This document shows, piece by piece, positions 61,044 to 64,000 of a DNA stretch of 64,000 nt. How positions within the stretch are numbered: position 1 is the stretch's first letter; every line of letters starts with the position of its first letter. The notes under the pieces are model-generated. The model was not told the DNA's origin. It did no database searches and worked only from the letters and a program-made list of their open reading frames with translations. Made by a program: the position numbers and the translations under genes. This DNA comes from JACJYM01 sp965230495 (GTDB taxonomy: Bacteria; Bacteroidota; Bacteroidia; Chitinophagales; Saprospiraceae), in the NCBI GenBank assembly GCA_965230495.1, contig OZ246004.1:3038001-3102000 (forward strand), given 5' to 3'.

Positions 61044-61101
61044 ACTATTAGTTTCTTGAACAAAAATAGACGATATTAATAGTTATCTCTCATAAGCATA
61101 G

Positions 61102-62301
61102 ATGGAATTAAATACGCGGTCAGAAAAAACGATTCTAATTATTTTCTCAGTTCTTGACAATTTAGGAGATCGGGGTTTGGTTATTGGACTTATAGAAGCC
61201 ATTAAAAAAAGAGTTCCGAATAGCAAATTTATAGTATCGTGCAAGCGAAAAACTCAAGATGCTTTCCCATATCCAACCATATTGGATTTAGACTCTGCTG
61301 TATTTGAACATAAATCGGTTTTTCCTAGGGTATGGATAAAGACTTTACAATTATTAAAGCAGGAGAAACAGATAATAAGAAGCCATAGAATTTCGAATAA
61401 TGCCATTCAAAGGTGGAAGAGAGCCGTTAAGCAAAGTGATCTAGTAATTTGTGCCCCCGGGGGATATCTAAACGATTACTATGGTGTCAATGATAGAGGA
61501 TATATGTTAGAATACATAATGGGGCAAGGAAAAAAAGTGTTCATAGTTGGACAATCCATAGGACCCTTTTATAAAAAAGACTCGATACGAAAAATGCAGA
61601 ATGTTTTACCCCAATTAAAAAGCCTGATTTTAAGAGAAAAGTACTCTGCACATCAGTTAGATGAAATGGGAGTAAAAAGCTATAACCTTGGGCAGGATTT
61701 GGGATTTTTATTGAAAGTAAGAGAGCTTAAGCAAAAGAAGAAAAAGAAAGCAGTAGTTAATTTTAGGTATTGGAAAAATGATGAGGAGACAGATAAAATA
61801 ATAAAAAAAGGAGCCCTGTTATGCGATTTCCTAATGGAAAAGTATAGTTACAGTTTAGAATTTATATCTACTTGTCAGGGATCAAACAACTACGTTAATG
61901 ATGCTCTCATAGGAAGAAGAATTAATGCCCATATGGAAAATAACATGATGGTTGAAAATAAAAAATACGAGTTAAACGAATTACTATTGAAACTTTCTTC
62001 ATTTGATTGTTACATAGGAATGAGACTTCATGGTGGAATTTTTTCAATGCTTTGTGAAGTACCTTCTTTAATTATAGGTTATGAGGAGAAATCTAAAGGA
62101 ATATTTGAAAGCATGGGGTACGAAGCATATGAGTTTAATTACTCAGAACCCCTCTCTGTATGGAAGGAAAAAGCGAAAATATTCGTTGAGGATAAGGATA
62201 CGATAAGGAATAGTATTACACAAAAAACCTCCTTGGCTATGAAAGAAGCGGAAAAGAGTTTATCAATAATTTTTGAAAGCTTAAAGAATGAAGAAATATA
62301 A
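61102..62301 (+). CDS. Polysaccharide pyruvyl transferase family protein
   Basis: A 399-aa protein of the CsaB/WcaK-type pyruvyl transferase superfamily. It has the N-terminal NLGDRGLVIGLIEAIKK block, VICAPGGYLNDYYG, VFIVGQSIGPFYKKDS, and the C-terminal GMRLHGGIFSMLCEVPSLIIGYEEKSKGIFE in outline. It puts a ketal-linked pyruvate on a sugar of a surface polysaccharide, using phosphoenolpyruvate. Overlaps the next gene by 14 bp, so it is coupled to the GT4 gene. Confidence 0.9.
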   Translation: MELNTRSEKTILIIFSVLDNLGDRGLVIGLIEAIKKRVPNSKFIVSCKRKTQDAFPYPTILDLDSAVFEHKSVFPRVWIKTLQLLKQEKQIIRSHRISNNAIQRWKRAVKQSDLVICAPGGYLNDYYGVNDRGYMLEYIMGQGKKVFIVGQSIGPFYKKDSIRKMQNVLPQLKSLILREKYSAHQLDEMGVKSYNLGQDLGFLLKVRELKQKKKKKAVVNFRYWKNDEETDKIIKKGALLCDFLMEKYSYSLEFISTCQGSNNYVNDALIGRRINAHMENNMMVENKKYELNELLLKLSSFDCYIGMRLHGGIFSMLCEVPSLIIGYEEKSKGIFESMGYEAYEFNYSEPLSVWKEKAKIFVEDKDTIRNSITQKTSLAMKEAEKSLSIIFESLKNEEI

Positions 62302-63436
62302 GCTTGCAGTACTAGCAGATCTGTTTTTGCCTATTAGCCAGACTTTTGTATACGATCAACTTTTCCAACTTAAAGAATATTTTGAAATAATAATAATATG
62401 CAACAAGATAGACAACACGGTATTTAAGCTTGATGACTTTAAGCTTTATAAGCTGCAGGAAACCAACTTAATAGACAGGATTTACGATTACTTTGCACGA
62501 AGAAGGGTTTTTATTCCTTTTAGATTCGGGAGAAAGACACAAAGAAAAATATTAGAAATAATTAGAAAAGAAAGACCAGACATTTGTTTGATTCATTTTC
62601 TTGAAAACAGTATAAGAAATACCATTCTAAAATATCTAGAACTACCAAAACTGACTATTGTACATGGTTATGATGGCTCGCGGCTACTTAAGAACTCCTC
62701 AAGTTATAGACGTTCATTCAATGCAATGCTAAAAAAACAGGACTTTCATTTCATGTTTGTTTCGGAAGGACTTAAAAAAATAGCAGAAAAACATATGGGT
62801 AAGAAAATATCATCACAAGTGCAGTACCTCGGCATAAACACTACTTTATTTGAAGAAAAAACAAACAAAGATCAGAAGGAAGAAATCAGATATATTCAAG
62901 TATCCAGGTTGGTCCCCAAAAAAGGCACAGAATACGCTATAAGATCATTTAAAAGGTTTTTAGATCAAGACCCACTTATAAAAGCAAGGTTTGTAATAAT
63001 TGGAGAGGGCCCCCTCAGAGAAAAACTAGAAAAACTAATAGAAGAATTGAGTTTAGAACATCAAGTTATGCTTTTTGGAGAGAAGAATAGAAAAGAAGTT
63101 ATTAGAGAAATAAGCCAATCAGACATATTTGTACAACATAGTGTTACTGATTGTAAAGGAGATGCTGAGGGCTTACCAATAAGTATTATGGAGGCTATGG
63201 CAATGAACAAGCCGATTCTTACCACACATCATTCTGGCATCCCAGAATTAGTGAAAGATCAAATCCATGGACTACTCTACCAAGAAAGAGATGTAGAAGG
63301 GTTTAGTAAAGGTTTTCATAAAATATTAGAAGTTACTGGTGATGTCAACAGGACAAGGATTGAACAAAAATTTAATGTTCAATCCAATACGAAAAGGCTA
63401 GCTGAGGCAATAAAGAAAATTATTAACGAAGAATAA
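62288..63436 (+). CDS. Family 4 glycosyltransferase
   Basis: A 382-aa retaining glycosyltransferase with GT-B fold. The C-terminal half has QVSRLVPKKGTEYAIRSFKRF, IIGEGPLREKLEKL, LFGEKNRKEVIREISQSDIFVQHSV, and EGLPISIMEAMAMNKPILTT followed by the HSGIPELV motif with the conserved glutamates. The N-terminal half is the acceptor domain. It adds a sugar to surface-polysaccharide intermediates. It overlaps the pyruvyl transferase gene at its start and converges with the PorU2 gene, overlapping by 14 bp. Confidence 0.93.
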   Translation: MKKYKLAVLADLFLPISQTFVYDQLFQLKEYFEIIIICNKIDNTVFKLDDFKLYKLQETNLIDRIYDYFARRRVFIPFRFGRKTQRKILEIIRKERPDICLIHFLENSIRNTILKYLELPKLTIVHGYDGSRLLKNSSSYRRSFNAMLKKQDFHFMFVSEGLKKIAEKHMGKKISSQVQYLGINTTLFEEKTNKDQKEEIRYIQVSRLVPKKGTEYAIRSFKRFLDQDPLIKARFVIIGEGPLREKLEKLIEELSLEHQVMLFGEKNRKEVIREISQSDIFVQHSVTDCKGDAEGLPISIMEAMAMNKPILTTHHSGIPELVKDQIHGLLYQERDVEGFSKGFHKILEVTGDVNRTRIEQKFNVQSNTKRLAEAIKKIINEE

Positions 63437-64000
63437 CCATTTTACTAAATCCTTTTTTAAAGAAACTATCTGCTCCTGATGAAAACCTTTCTATGTCCTC
63501 CTGATTTTCATTTTTCGCGATAACTTTATAAAAATATACGCCATTAGCCAATTTTGCTCCATATTCATCTCTTCCATCCCAGGAATAAGAAGTAATATTA
63601 TGACCAACCCTTAGTCTACCTAGTTCAGCCATGGATATTTGTTTTACAAGCTTACCTGAAACGGTGAATATTTGTATAGCCATATCGTTGGGAACATTGC
63701 CAGTAATAGTAAATACAAACTGTGTAGATGTACTAAACGGATTAGGATAGTTTAGAACATTGGAAATAGTTTGCCTTTCTACTACTTCAAATTCAATTAT
63801 ATAATCATAATCACCGGAAACATTGTTACTCTCATCACTTGTATTTACTTTCAAGGAATAATTTCCTGTTTTTAAATTAGGATAAAGTCTCAGAATAGAG
63901 GTATTATTTTCTAAATTAATGGCAGGAGAAAAGTCAATCATTTCTTCCGTCAAATTAATAAAGAGATTATTATCTAAATCTCGAAGTTCGTACTCAAAGC
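63423..64000 (-). CDS. porU2: Type IX secretion system sortase PorU2, C-terminal part (cut by window edge)
   Basis: An open frame enters from the right edge on the minus strand without a stop and ends at 63423; about 192 codons are visible. The visible part is the C-terminal beta domain: RLYPNLKTGNYSLKVNTSDE, NYPNPFSTSTQFVFTITGNV, FTVSGKLVKQISMAELG, SYSWDGRDEYGAKLANGVYFYKVI and the ending SGADSFFKKGFSKMVILR. The YPNPFS...WDGxDxxGxxLANGVYxYxV...FKKGxxKxxLLR layout is that of PorU2-type sortases, which cut sorting domains off type IX cargo. The catalytic peptidase C25 domain lies outside the window. Confidence 0.8.
   Translation of the reverse strand, partial: FEYELRDLDNNLFINLTEEMIDFSPAINLENNTSILRLYPNLKTGNYSLKVNTSDESNNVSGDYDYIIEFEVVERQTISNVLNYPNPFSTSTQFVFTITGNVPNDMAIQIFTVSGKLVKQISMAELGRLRVGHNITSYSWDGRDEYGAKLANGVYFYKVIAKNENQEDIERFSSGADSFFKKGFSKMVILR

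Overview
The window is low-GC DNA from a free-living aerobic member of the Bacteroidota. The phylum call rests on type IX secretion parts (PorQ, a PorU2-type sortase tail, a secreted protein with a C-terminal sorting domain), many phylum-typical families (DUF2490, DUF3078, DUF4846, DUF2851, DUF6624, DUF6913), TAnnTTTG-type promoter boxes, and the order birA / rsfS-ftsH. A heme A synthase points to an aa3-type oxidase. PorU2 and the ELxxDGT-repeat protein fit Saprospiria- or Cytophagia-like lineages better than Flavobacteriaceae, but that is a guess.

Layout. 1-3.9 kb: the 5' part of a secreted ELxxDGT-repeat protein, then a two-gene unit (MazG-like pyrophosphohydrolase and a GIY-YIG / helicase / LexA-like S24 fusion) that looks like a defence or stress system. 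4.3-8.1 kb: a SulP transporter, beta-carbonic anhydrase and DUF2490 operon with a divergent TetR regulator. 8.1-20.4 kb: mostly minus-strand genes (RluF, an exported alpha-amylase, an omega-amidase, an OmpA/PD40 protein with a TPR membrane partner, an acyltransferase E2, CinA, BirA). 20.5-23.7 kb: rsfS, ftsH and a DUF4846 lipoprotein.

24-29 kb looks like the replication-origin domain. Two perfect parS palindromes lie at 24.16-24.23 kb. A very AT-rich divergent intergenic region lies at 28.54-29.03 kb. Strand composition changes at about that point: left of it the minus strand is G-rich, right of it the plus strand is G-rich, largely whatever the gene direction. I propose oriC at about 28.5-29.0 kb. 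Flanking genes are an M1 peptidase, an alpha/beta hydrolase, ctaA, dtd, mazG and an ALDH7-type dehydrogenase.

31.5-47.5 kb: housekeeping and envelope genes: a LolC/E-like permease, a NagZ/beta-lactamase fusion, DUF3078, a sigma factor / small protein / MscS operon, accA, a DUF6913-dapA pair, an MFS transporter, a nitroreductase, a phosphoesterase, a lytic transglycosylase and recA. 47.8-58.6 kb: lipoproteins, a Tat-signal epimerase-like protein, an M43 protease with a sorting domain, a membrane-protein gene split by one in-frame TAG, folA, DUF2851, a YjjG-type phosphatase, porQ and a MORN-repeat lipoprotein. 58.7-63.4 kb: surface-polysaccharide genes (GT2, flippase, pyruvyl transferase, GT4), followed by the C-terminus of PorU2 at the right edge.

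No rRNA, tRNA, CRISPR array or insertion sequence was recognised.
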